Origin: Mansonella perstans
Lineage: Eukaryota > Nematoda > Chromadorea > Rhabditida > Onchocercidae
Direction: 5' to 3'
DNA: 64,000 bases
Assembly (NCBI GenBank): GCA_037074765.1
Contig: JBAMDO010000003.1
Coordinates: forward strand, 62,001 to 126,000
In this document: positions 38,041 to 50,629 of the stretch, piece by piece
How positions within the stretch are numbered: position 1 is the stretch's first letter
Layout: each line of letters begins with the position of its first letter
Program-made: the position numbers and the translations under genes
Notes under the pieces: model-generated
Database searches by the model: none
What the model saw: only the letters and a program-made list of their open reading frames with translations
Told to the model about the DNA's origin: nothing

Positions 38041-40172
38041 TCATAATTTACTTTATTTGTAGTGGTTGAAAGGTTAGAGAAAATGTTTCCTTCGTTGCCT
38101 ATGAAAGGAAGAAAATGTTTCTCTCGAAGTTTCCTTCGATTGTTGGTGCCAGAATTAATTAATGCTTTTATGATCGAAACATATTTTCTTTGTTTATATT
38201 GTCTATTTTAATCGGTCATCATTATTATCTCGTGATAATGGTTTGGGAATCGTACTCCACAAATTGGAATTCTATTGCCCATTTTAATGGACTTCTTTCA
38301 CAGTCTACTTGATGAGTTTAATCGTTGTTACTTTGTTGACAAAATAGATGAAGAAAGTATGAATAATATTAAGTCGCCCGTATTTGAAAATTTATTGAAA
38401 TCTAAAAAGCTGTCTTCCAGTTTTTGAAATGAGGTCTTTACAAAATACATACTATTTCATTAATTTATCAACTAGCAGTGATTTCGATATGTTCTAAAAT
38501 GAATTTATTTTATGTTCTGATTTCTATGGAGGATACATTTTTGGATTTAGATTCGTATTATAGCATTTATGGATTCATTTCTTAACCTGAAGAATTCTTC
38601 TGGATATTGAATCATCAGAACTTAAATAGTTTTCTTTTCGATCATTTAACCAGCAAACTCTTCACGCAGAATATAATGAAATAAAGACTGAGCTGTAAAT
38701 TCTAAAAGCATTTTCTCTAATAATGAAAGCGATGATGTAAATGATAATTTGAGAAACGAAATGTTGATTACATAATTATTTGTTTTGCAATACTATCTTG
38801 CCAAAAAGTTATTGTTTTTCCAGAAGCATAATTTCGAGACAACGAAATTAAACTTTTTCTCAATAGGAAAATCTTTTAGTTTTTTTGAAACAAAAAAACG
38901 GCAAAAAAAATATTTGTAAGGACAAATTATTTATTGTATCTATTTTAAAGTCAAACATAAAAATCAAATTTATTTTTATTATCACAATCAAATGGCTACA
39001 TCAGGTCACTGATTTGGTGTAAAATAAGATGAATCAGCTATTGTCCAACATATAATTTATTCGGTTGTCTGCCCACATAATTAATTTATAGTCCATACTG
39101 CATTTGATTTGATTAGTATTACCGCTAAAATTTCTCAAAACCTTTCATTCATATCGTTTTTCCTATTCTCGCAATAATATTCAATAACTCTTCGACTGTT
39201 TCTCACTAATTAAGAAATTGAATAATGACGCCATTTAGTTACCGCATTTTCCACTGTACCATCTCTTCTCTTGTTACAGATCCTATTTGTAGGTCAAATT
39301 GTTGCACCATTTATCTTTTGATTTTCTTGCTCGTTGTATGGCGTTGTATACAAGTTAACAAAATCAGCTTAGTCTATAAGTAAGAATGGCTCAAGACCGA
39401 TTCCCTGTTATTTGTGGAAGGCTTTTTTCGCAAAAATTGATGAAATTTTTTTCTGATTAGCGAATATCAAACATTCTGTTGTTGCTCAATTGTTTTCTAC
39501 CGATTTCATCAGCAAATCACTGATACAATGGACATTAAATTTTTGGCGGCATTCTTACAGCAATTTTGTTTATTTTCAGATCTAAAAAATTTTTCGAGGA
39601 TTTTATGCTAAGTACTATTCGACATTATGATTACATCATATTTAATAAAATTAATTTCGTAAATTTTGTTGCAGGTAATGTCGTGAAAACTGTCAGCTTT
39701 GTAAAAGCCTTATATGCAGTTATTGTCAAAATTTAATCCATACCTACTTTTTAAATTAACAGGGATTTGAGGTGAAGGATCACCGTTAACACAACTGTCA
39801 CTGCTAATTCAGCTGGCACTATTAAATAAATGCTAACTAATGGGTACATTCGCAAATCAACTCCTTCAAAGAAATTTTTATTATAGAAAATATTTTATTT
39901 AAAAGTAATTGATACGTTCAACTTTGAAATTACTGAGATTAATTTCTTATTGCTGACATCCTTACAATCTAATTGCTGACGAAATTTTAATTCAGAAACC
40001 TGGAACAGCAAAAAAGGTTCGCTTGATTAATTTAAAAACAGATAATTTAAAAAGTATCTATTTAATTGGGTGATTAAGAGATATCAAGAAGTCTCAGGAA
40101 GCGTTTCAGTCAAAACTGAGCACATGTAACTCCTTGGATACATTAATATTTATTATATTCTCTAAAGTTTTT
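38041..40172. other. Gene-poor stretch containing a 0.7 kb direct repeat
   Basis: 38,930-39,650 matches 55,310-56,010 in the same orientation. Both contain an ATG followed by KFLAAFLQQF (39,529 and 55,933). The rest (38,041-38,930 and 39,650-40,172) shows no recognisable gene; 39,880-40,140 is similar to 50,960-51,240. Confidence 0.5.
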
Positions 40173-40395
40173 TTAGATTTTTCCGACAAATCGTTGATAT
40201 TTCTGATCTTCCAACACCATCTCCTCAAATAAGCCTGGTAGTCCTGCAGCGTTGTTATCTTTCTTAAAATTCATGGGATTTTCACCAGTTGAAGCAACAT
40301 TCATGCCCCCGGCAAAAATGTGACAATATCTGTACATTTCACGTATTGTGCCGTAGTTCTCCTCATCCCTTTGGCGCTCGGAATTATGAAAATAA
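40173..40395 (-). pseudogene. Fragment of CHK1 exon 9
   Basis: The minus-strand translation contains STGENPMNFKKDNNAAGLPG, matching [19 protein letters not shown] of CHK1 (exon at 47,178-47,373). It also shares the GTIREMYRYCHIFAGG stretch with the pseudogene at 60.4 kb (GTNSKKYGYCHTLPGV), which the intact CHK1 gene lacks. No kinase exon surrounds it. Confidence 0.7.
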
Positions 40396-40738
40396 CGCAA
40401 AAGAATCCCGCAATACAAACTAGAGGATACATAAAATGGAGAGTTGATCAACGAGATATTGGATTTTCATTGCTGTTATGCGATTAAGCTCTTTCGGATT
40501 TTTTTAGAATTGTTTCCGCAAGACATGCAAACCAACCCCCAATGGGTGATCTTACGTGTAGGAATTGGCAATGCGATCTCTGCTGACCAACAAAGCATGG
40601 ACTTCAACGTGAAGCTCAATTCCTAAAACTTTCGCAACAATTTGTCTTATTAGTCCCATGATGTTCTCATTCTGTCAGAAAAGATCATCAGTCTTTATTG
40701 CTAACACATTCACATTTATCATAATAACACTTTAAAGT

Positions 40739-41384
40739 TTATTTCATGAAGTCAAGAGTGTTTTTTACGAACAATATCGGATTCTTTTCCAGAACAGACA
40801 GCCTTCCATCTTTCCCCATACCACAGTGTGTCAGTGTTACTGCAATTATAGTTGCAATTACATTGTGTCATCAAAAAAAATTATATATTTTGTATATAAT
40901 TGGAAAAAGTTGACGAATAAATTTGCAAGTTCAGATTGGAAGAAAAAATTGGCAAATTAGAATTTTGAAATAACCAATTATTCAACATTAAGTGGTAAAT
41001 GTATTCAATCCTCAATGGTCTAGACATACATTTTCCTACTTGCGTTATTATTTGGCCATCATCCCTTAATGTGGTGACTGTATGGTTTGTGAAAGCACCA
41101 CCTGCAATTGATATCAGAGTTTGTGATATATTTCTTTTTTGAATTGAATCGATAGAATTAGAGAGATTTGCTTTATGACTTTTCAGACAATAACTTTTTC
41201 AATTCAATTGTGGTAATAAATTATCACTTGCATAATTCAAGATTCTGATTTCTAGCTTCTCTGAATGAACTTCTCTGAATTTTTAAAGCTTACCGGTCAC
41301 ACCGATGATGGCTCTCTGCTCTTGTGGGTCCCGTTGCCCCGAACAACAAATGAGTATAGCAAGATACACTATCAACTTTGCCAT
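40739..41384 (-). CDS. Small secreted protein, MAKLIVYL family, copy 7 (intact, 87 aa)
   Basis: Minus-strand exons 41294-41384, 41030-41101 and 40739-40839, phases 1 and 1. MAKLIVYLAILICCSGQRDP, then QEQRAIIGVT. Exon 2 has one extra Gly codon: GGAFTNHTVTTLRDDGQIIT (W to R). The tail is LTHCGMGKDGRLSVLEKNPI, ending TLDFMK. The extra codon arises from GTG duplication at the acceptor. The upstream intron lacks the AG that would allow the extended exon 2. Confidence 0.74.
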
Positions 41385-42877
41385 ATTTGAATCTGTTTAT
41401 ATTTTAATCTAAAATGCTACCTTTCAGAAATGCAGACATTACGAAATGCACACCGTTTCATCAATTTGTTAATTTGTAAACTGTCAGCGATTTTGACTTA
41501 TTCCAAACGATTTTGAGTAAAATGAAGTCTGAATTGCAAAGTTGCTAAGAGCATTTTTCGCGGCAGGGAAAGTAAAAATTATGTAAATGAAACCGCTGTT
41601 TTGTGTAAAATTTTTGATAAAAATTCATTTTCTAAACGCATAGTTTTGAAATAACTGAAATTAAATTTGTTTCCCAATCGAGAATTCATTAATGACTTAT
41701 TTCTGCAACTAATTCACAAGCTGCTTTTTCTCAAAATAATTTTAGTCCAGAAATTCTACTGAAATCATTGTTGAAACTTATAAATTAATGAGCTGGAATC
41801 AACTTCTCAATGAATATGAAGGAACAATTGATTATTAAAGCAGAAAAAAAACAGGTACATCGTCTTGGAAAATAACGAGAAAACCCAGCAGAGAAATTCA
41901 GTGAATTCAATAAGCATATTCGCTTCCGTTATCAAAATTAACCTTTCGTGTCACTGAGAATGTCAAATCTTTACTGTAAATGTTAATGAGGGAAATGAAC
42001 ACAAATTAATGAGTATTTACCTTTCTTGAAATCAAGTAATTCTCCTTATGCTAAATAAAGTCAGTCTGGAAGTTTTAAGCCAAACGAAATATTTCCGCCC
42101 AATCGATTACGGAAAATTTTGTCTAAATAAGTTGATAGGCAATTATCCTTAAGGATTGCTTTAATCAAAATTTAGCGTAGCAACTCCTACTGGTATTTAC
42201 GATATTCCCAAACCTCTGAAACACAGAGCATTTGCTTAAATAATGAAAGCATATGAATGACTTCGAGAAATTAAAATTGCAGTTTTATTCTTCAAAAGCG
42301 GAACCAATTTTTTTCTGCCGCAGCACCGAACCAATGAATATAACTTGTTCTATGTCGTGAAGACCTTCAAAAGAATCCTTTTTTTCTGCAGCTTCTTTTT
42401 TCAGCATTTCCAAGTTGAGTGGTAAGACAGTGGATTACGGAAAATAAGTAGAAAAGAATTTGATATATGGGATAATTATAAAATTAGATTTCAGCTATCC
42501 AGTTGTTTTATTTTGTAGAGATAAAAAATTATCAGTAATCGTTTTTCATATTTTAAAAAAATATAACTAGTTCCTTTAAACAATTAATTTTGCAGTACCC
42601 GAAGTCAAATTAATCATTTCTCTAAAATCAATGCAACCTGAATTTAGAAATTAATGTGCTCATTTCGAGTTCTCCAGATTCCGAGGTTACGGAAGCTGTT
42701 TCAGTACTATAGACGAATCTCTTAAATAACTTGCTGTAAAAAGTTTGAAAAAAGTGTTGTAAAAAATCGCTTACGCCCTTCGATCTTCTACTTTATCTTT
42801 TATGAAAGCTATATTTTTGTAACTTCAGGAAGTTTGCTAGAAATACAAGTCGGTGAAATAAGTGAATTAATCTCCGT

Positions 42878-43108
42878 ACATTAACACAATTCCAAAGGAA
42901 AACTTGGAAACAAAGCTTGGAATCGTCATTATTAAAGGCTTCAATGGCTATTTGAAAAGAAAATTTTTAAGGCAACCATATACTGCCTTAAGGTTTAAGT
43001 CAGACATTATCAGATGAATCACCGATGGAACAAAAATACAGTTGAAGAAAAAATCGGAACATCAATTGTTGCAACAGCAGATCTGACATTTTTTTGATCC
43101 TTTTTGTG
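42878..43108 (-). pseudogene. Degraded SIRT2 exon 8 and 3' flank fragment
   Basis: 43,061-43,108 read on the minus strand matches the SIRT2 last-exon stretch encoding [16 protein letters not shown]. 42,878-43,020 matches the sequence after the SIRT2 stop (18,090-18,240). Part of the exon, including the stop region, is missing. Confidence 0.75.
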
Positions 43109-43460
43109 GAAAATAGGATTGGTTTTATTGTGGAGAATAGGAATGAGTCTTTGTAGAATCTTTGTGAAAAGAAATCTTTGTAGGACGTGGCGATTAAGTA
43201 ATTTGTAAAATTTATTTTCAAAGTAATTTGAGAATTGTTTTTCAAGATCGCCTTCTGATTCTCAACCAGTATCTACTCGTTTTATTTATTTTTTGCACGC
43301 TGTAAAAAAAAAATCTCCTGCAATAGTAATTAAAATTGAAAGTATAAATCAATTTATTTTTATCATCGAAATTCGGTAATCAAATGAAGTGATTCATTTG
43401 TATAAAAAATAATGAATTAGCTTCGACCGACATACATTATATCAGATTTTCTATTTTCTG

Positions 43461-45143
43461 TCACAGAATCAATTAAATGAACATATAATCGATTATTTTA
43501 GTCTGGTATCATTACTCAGTTTTTTTTTAAAGTTTTCTTTGAATGCAAAATGAATTAAGTAACTTTTTTTTTCGTCGAAAAGATTTGAATTATGCGTTGC
43601 AACAAATTGAGAAGATTTGACTAATGGTTGTGTCAAAGTATGCGGAAATGTGAGATGAAATTCCTTTTTTTAAAATATCAATTAGTATCCCATGAAATTG
43701 CATCTATGACGTGGAAATAATTCATGAAATGATGGGAAAAGATAAACTTAACGCAGAATATGATAACGACTGAGAATTTGCGATGGAACTATTCAGCCTC
43801 TACCAATCTGTTTGTGGTTAATCAGAACAAAGTTTCATAGGATGCCTTAGATGCATTTTACTTTACTGTTCCTTTGATGGTAATCTGATGATATAGCAGA
43901 CGAATAGAAATCTGAGACACTACAATAATTGCATATGAACTATCAATGAAGCTTTACTTCTCCGGCTGAATTATTGTGTTCAAGTGAATTCAGTATCGCT
44001 GATTAATCGTAATGCAAGTATTAGTAGACTGATAGCACTAGCATGGAATTGAATTCACATGTTTTCGGATTTCAACCATAAATTGCGTGTTATAATAAAC
44101 TGTAATTTTGGTTTTTAGTTTGACAGCAGAACTAGTTCTGTTATACTTCAACAGCGAAACATTGAATATAGTCTATCATGCGTTGTAAAGGCGTTCAAGC
44201 GATTTCGTTTTTTTTGTTCTGATGCTTATTTCTTTTCCATATTGCTTAGTTGAATGGTAAAATAATGCGATGAGCAAGATAAGCAGAAAAATCATGAAGA
44301 ATAAGTATTGATGTATATGATAAAACTGAATTTCAGCTATCCAATTATTCAATTTTCCAGCGATAGCAAATTATCAGCAATCGTCTTTGTAAATTAAGGA
44401 AAAATTTAATATTTAATTTTATAGTATTCGAAAATAAATTTATGACTTCTCTGAAATCAATGTAATTCAAATTAAAAATAAAAGCGCTAAATTCTGTTTA
44501 AATTAAGCTAGGCAAATTTAATAAACTACTGAAATGGATATTGCCGAGACATGGGAAAGATTAAGTGATAATTTCCATTTGTGGTAAAGTTTGTAGCAAA
44601 CCATAAATTGCTGTATTCGAATAAAAGAAATGCACAACGACAGCTACCTTTGTAAAAGTAAAGGTCAAACGAGCATTGTATGAAATATAGAAGAGATATG
44701 TTGATCTATATCCATTAATAAATCAACAATTGCACAGCAACATACATGAGCAATTTCCAGTTTTCAAAAAAAAAAACGTTAAAAAAATGTGGCAATTTAT
44801 ATTACAGTAATGAAAAAGATGAAAAACACGGATTTCAGTTGATATATGTAGAAAATACCAATTGATATACGTTTTTCAAAAATTTATTTTAGTAATTTGC
44901 TATATTCGTTATTCTACGTTACTTTTTTTAAAGTGTTAGATTAGCTAAGAATTACTTTATGTTTGCTAACAGTTAAAAGATTACGGAACAAGATATTTCA
45001 CATTTTTCTTTTATACATATTTAAATGTGAATTTAAAACATATATCAATTTTTAATATGATTTCACAATATGAAATCACTATTCACCAAGCTTCAAGAAT
45101 ATTTTGTGCAGTGAAAAACGCAACAGGAGGCAGAGATCCGCAT
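43461..45143. other. Intergenic mosaic with a CHK1 exon 13 fragment
   Basis: 43,691-43,745 (plus) repeats the core of CHK1 exon 13 (GAAATGATGGGAAAAGAT). 43,690-44,000 is an inverted relative of 23,850-24,340, and 44,540-44,740 is an inverted relative of 54,880-55,070. No intact gene is seen. Confidence 0.55.
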
Positions 45144-48100
45144 TCAAGATATTACTACTAAACCTTTCCTTTTTAGCCATGTATTACCTGACTCACATAT
45201 TACATCATGCAATCTATGTTTCAAATCCAAAAATGCTCGTTTAAATTCAATTCCATCACCATGCGAACGCCGGCAATCTACCATCACCTGCAATACAATT
45301 TACAAAATCACTTTTTTTAATGTGGCATAGTCCGTGACCATACTGAATAACAGTAACTCAATTACTTCAAACAGAAATTCATTTGATATTTCAGTGTGCC
45401 ATAGTTCGTGGTACAGAGATTAGGAAGCTATTACTCATTACATCATAAGATTACCATACAAGAAAAACAACAAGGGATGAAACATATTAATCAACAAATG
45501 AAATACAATACACCCCGTCAACATTTTAGTAGAGACTGGATTTTTTTGTAAACTCTTCAACATATCACTATCACGTTTTGAACTTTAACCTTAAAAGTAA
45601 ATCTTACTTTTCTGCCATCTTTTCCCATCATTTCATAAACTGTTATCACATAACACATGAGATTCCGAGGACCACTAACTGACATCTAAAGTTAAACATT
45701 TTTTACCAAAAACAGTTACGCCTCTTCATCAACTCTAAATAACTGATAATTAGCTATGATCAGGAATTTTTGCCACTTCTGCAACAGACTTCGAATCAAG
45801 TTCTATATTACTGATAGCAGATCTCTGTCATGAATGATTAAAAACAAATAACTTTGACTCAGAGAGAAATCAAGAATTATTTTTTTCATTTTACTCAAAC
45901 AAAACTAATTTTTCGCTCTATATATGTATAAAAAAATTTTGAAATTACCATATTGGGTGCACGTTGCACACACGTAAATTTGAGATCCATTCTGTTTTTG
46001 ATGATTGACATCAGTTCGCCAGTCCGTTTCGTTACACAGAAACGTGTCATACGACGAGCTAGGAGTGCCAGCGGATGCTGTAATAAAATATAAGGTTCTG
46101 TATAAAAATAAATCAGGCTTAATTTCGGCAGACGCGCATGTCAAGGTTGCTAAGATCTTGGATTACAGATAAGGCCGATAGAAGCTTACCATGTAAACGT
46201 AACCATTTGCTAGTAGAAAATGCATAAAGTTTCAAATCTTTCCAAAGCATATTTTTCCAAAATTATATCAACTATAAGTCACACCCAGCATTCGGTGAAG
46301 CTTTTCATGTAAACTTAACCATTCGGTGAATTTCTTTCTACCTGCCTTATTACATATGTAAACCAAATGTAAGTACAAACTGACCAAACTGACCTTTTGA
46401 GATGCATGAAAGCTAGCTTTCAAAATGAAAACATCGATTTTGATTCTAATTTTCAAAGCTTTTAAATTTTGACAATTGGAAAAGCTGCTGTAATGATATT
46501 ATAGCTTGCCTGATTGACACCATATTCGATCTGTGTCAGCAGTTCTACACCAATGGGCTGCGAAAAGAAATTACCAGTCAGTGTGTCCAATCGTAATTCC
46601 CTACAATATTTTTCTTTTTCAAAACATTTTTTCCAGAATTTTTGAAAATTTTGGATGAAGTATTCACAAAACCGATTAAAAATGCTTCTGAAAATTTAGT
46701 GTCGCAAGTGCATTGAGGATTTAGTGATATAATCGGTAAATTATGATGGGAATTAAGATTTATCAATTGAAGAAACACTCTCAATTTTTCTGAAAAAATT
46801 TCTCATTCAAAAGCAGAAACACTTCGACATCAAGCATTTACAGTTATAAAGACTTACTTCATTGTCTGCGAGATGCCGCAAGATGGAATTGGCTGAGAAA
46901 TTGCACCTATTGACAATTCAACTCTGAAAATCGTAATTGAAGTTTAGTCTGAACGACTGCATATAAATATCATATAAGTGGAAAATTATAGAGTTAATCA
47001 AAAATTAAAAAACTGATTAAAAGATAAAAGACCATCCAATAAATTTCAACATTCCAATTTCTTTGAAAACATTTGATTTTAAAGGATCTACAAAACTATT
47101 CTTACAAAAAATCGAAGCTTATTGGCATAATCAGATTACAAAAATAAAATCAGAAAACTGAAACTGAAAAACGTCACCTCTTTTCAAAATTAGTGGAAGG
47201 TGAAAGTCTGGCCTTCTTTGGATCAGGTTCTTTCTGATCATCCACTATTATCGCTCCAAATAAGTTTGGTGGTCGTGCAGCGTTGTTATCTTTCTTCAAA
47301 TTCGTTGGGTTTTCACCAGTTGGAGCAACAATCGCGGTTTTCCTCATCATTTTGGCACTCGGTATTTTATATTCTTAAAATCATACAATTTGAAAAATGA
47401 AATATTATCACTATCAATATTAATTCTCGATTATGAAAATTTATAGTAAAATCAGACGTACCTATCTTCTGGAGGAAAAATTCATGCTCTTCAATTTCTG
47501 GAATTTTGATTCGTTTCTGTTCGCAAACATCCAACATTTTTCGTAATAAATCTGAAACTTATTTTACATGTTAATAAAAAGAATTAGTTGAGAAAATTAA
47601 AAATAACAATTAAATGACGGAAGTAAAAGGATGTAGAAAGATCACGTGAAGTAGAAAGAGTAATTAGACAACGGCTAATTTGTACTCTGTTAATTAAGAT
47701 AACTGATTTTGAGCATCAGATAAATAATATCCAGCAGCAAAAGTGATAGAAGCATACAGATGATCAATTATGTCAAGAAAGCTTATTCTGCACACATTAA
47801 AAAGAATAAAAAGGTTATTGGCACTTTACGAAAGAAGAGTTAACTGCAGCAGTCATTGTATTAGATATTATGGTAAAATACACTTGTTATACATCCAAAA
47901 AGTCTGTCCCAGGGTGGATAACGTCTCCAATCGTATTGCGTAAGCCACAGTTTGAAAGGCTTTGATGTCCTAAAAAAAATTGTGGCGGTAAAGAACTGTC
48001 AAAGAATGCATATGATAATTGCACTCAAAAACATACTTAGCGGCTTCTTCCCAGGGTAATTCACCAGTAAGCATTGCAATGAGCACAATTCCACACGACC

Positions 48101-49836
48101 ATATATCAGATGGTTCACCTCTGAACATAAAAAATTTGGCATAACACACTTCAATATCCTGTATTTTTTAATGTTCATCAGCTACTGATATAGAAGCATA
48201 CTGAAGAACTTTTTTTTTCAGAAATATAAAATCAGTGCTTCTGGAAAATTTTCTGCCTAATAAAATAATCAACAGTATTTCTTAAGTACTAAATTAAGTG
48301 TCGTTACGTCAAAGGTTAATAAGAAATTAAAACCTATAGTCTGATCTTAACACTTGCGGTGAAAGATATTGCACCGTGCCGCATCTCGACTTCAACTTTC
48401 TTTCCACTCCTTTATGGCGAAATATTGTTGCCAGACCAAAATCGCAAATTCTCAGCCGATCTGTAATAAATATAACAATATTAAGTCCAAAGAAATTAAA
48501 ACACCAAAATCAAATTAATTGCAATTTAATCAAAAATGCCATTTTATAAATTTAAATAATGAAATCTTTAATAAAATAAAATCCTAATTAATAGTCAATA
48601 CGATTTAATTCTATCAGCCATTAAAAAGGAAGACTTAGTAGTTAATGTTAGTTACCATTTTTCATAAGTAACAGATTTTCCGGCTTGATATCACGATGAA
48701 CAATACCCATTGAGTGAATATGCTTCAAACCAGCAATAATCTGCCGGAAAAAATTCTGCGCTTTATCAGCTGGCATGCCGCTGTCCGGTTCTCCAAATAC
48801 AAAGAAAGATGAAAATCGCAAACTTCTTATCATATTGATTATAATTAAGAAGTGTACAGTTGTAATGAATTATCGTAATACTCATCAATAATTAAAGCAT
48901 AACTCATATTTTAGATGAATCTTAGGCATTTGAAAAAAGAAAAGGAACCAAGTGATGTCTGATAAGAATTAATTAAGAACTGCAAAACATTTCATTAAGC
49001 ATAAAGTATCAATTACCAATATGATCGAACAGTTCACCTCCATCAGCATATTCGAGAAACATTTCAATACGTCCCTCATCATAACGCATTCCAATATAGC
49101 GAATGACATGCTCAGAATTGTGGAATATACGCATAATAAATGCCTGCAAACATTCTTCAGCATACTCGAAGTCTTTTTATAAACAATGATTCGATCAAAC
49201 TGAATGAAAAATAACAAAATAAGAAAAGGTAATTTTACTTTACTTTTGAATTTCTAGAATTTACATATTTATGAATTGATTTCTCAATAAAAAGCATCAA
49301 GTTAACGAAATTGAACAAAAGTATTTTTCAAAGTTATACTCTTGTATTTCTAGATAAAAAGCAATATGACAACTTCTCGACGTAGTTTTTTGAAAAATTC
49401 TTCCTCCTTTCCTGATACATTCGCATTCATACATTTCGCAGCTACAACTGTTTTTGGATTCTCTGAATCTACCAATAAACGAACTTCACCAAATGCACCT
49501 TTAAAATAGCTTAACAATTTGAAGTATTTCAAAATATTTAAAATTTAAAAATTTTTTGCAAAAAAAAAGTAAAAAATCAAAATTGCCCAATAAAAATATG
49601 TATTCAATTATCATTAAAATTAAAAAAATTTGACAAAAATTTTAGTAAAATGAAAAGTAAATTGAAAGTAATAACTAACCATCACCTAATGTTCGCACAG
49701 CATTCCAACGATGATGTCGATATTTTCGTGGCAATCGTATCACAGCGCTAAATTTATCCTTTTTAAATAATTTATCCCACATTTTTTGCTGCTGCTGCTG
49801 CTGCTGCTTAAGCTGTTCATCATCGTTTGTTACCAT
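45144..49836 (-). CDS. chk-1: Checkpoint kinase CHK1, 14 exons
   Basis: Ser/Thr kinase of the DNA-damage/replication checkpoint. Minus-strand exons: 49680-49836, 49374-49498, 49017-49143, 48656-48790, 48334-48460, 48037-48120, 47893-47969, 47462-47551, 47178-47373, 46858-46923, 46510-46687, 45949-46077, 45590-45685 and 45144-45287. All phases agree, giving 576 residues (human 476). The glycine loop is [14 protein letters not shown], the Lys is in VVAAK, the catalytic loop is [11 protein letters not shown], and DFGLAT follows. [17 protein letters not shown] fixes the CHK1 subfamily. The C-terminal KA1-like domain includes [14 protein letters not shown] and [14 protein letters not shown]. Oddities are a 45-residue N-terminal extension with seven Gln, SPQ in place of APE, and a GC donor after exon 11. 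Exon 12 has a longer wrong-frame open reading; the RRMTRF match decides the frame. Confidence 0.93.
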
Positions 49837-50629
49837 TGATTAAATCTAATAGTAAAAATTTTCAAATTGCTAAAATTTGTCGAAATTGGAACGAAGTAAC
49901 ATTTAAGCTATTTATCAGTCTTCCCAATCCTTTATCAATTATCAATTGCTTATCAATTCCCATCTCTTCCATCCATTTTCTAATCCATTCTACAATTCTT
50001 TCATAAATCCTCACCGTTCAAAATTTTCATAACCGCCAAATTATGCTCTAAACAAATTATTTGCCTGTAACAGCATAAAATGCCGAAAAGTATCTCCGAG
50101 CCTAAAAAGAAAGGTTACGGTATGTAAAACGTGGTTATGGTATGTAAAACTTTTTAGAAAGTTACGGTATGAAGCAACGAGCCTGACATAGATGACATTG
50201 AAATAAATTTGTATGAAATGTTGATATATGTTACATGACGTGACATGTGTGACATAATAATATCACTGTTGAGTGAGAAATTTGAAATAGAATTGAATCG
50301 CATACAGTAATTTCTAATAATTTCTAGCAACTTTTTTAATAAATAAATTATTGTAAACAATTTTTATGTCTTTCATTCAATGATTGATATCATTCGCAGA
50401 GTTATTTTGCTTGTTGTTTTTTTTTTTTGGAACACTGTAGGAGATATCTTCAAGAACTAATATACATATATTTCAAATTACTGTACTTGTCGCAAAAATC
50501 CATTACATGGAAAATAGTCAAGATAACTAGTAGTTTTGCATTATAAAAAGATTCATTTGGCGCAAAATTATAAAAATATGAAAATTACTTTTATTTGAAT
50601 GATTGTTAATGCATAGAGAAGTTAAATAC
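49837..50629. other. Upstream of CHK1, no gene seen
   Basis: AT-rich sequence with phrases such as GGTTATGGTATGTAAAAC repeated near 50,120-50,145. It presumably includes the CHK1 promoter. It has no counterpart in the right arm of palindrome 2. Confidence 0.4.

Larger units (their letters stand above)
40440..43460 (-). repeat. Duplicon copy h, inverted
   Basis: 3' flank from 40,440, gene 40,739-41,384, 5' flank, a SIRT2 exon fragment at 42,878-43,108, and a distal segment to about 43,460 that is the inverse of 56,010-56,160. Confidence 0.75.

Noticed and set aside
43000..43245. Frame with KDFFSQRFYKDS, repeated at 56,157-56,417
   Set aside because: It is duplicated decayed DNA containing a SIRT2 exon fragment in another frame or strand; no independent gene evidence.
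45905..46144. Cys/His-bearing frame ([20 protein letters not shown]) as a separate small gene
   Set aside because: The same bases read in another frame give the CHK1 C-terminal motif LLARRMTRF, with matching splice phases on both sides.
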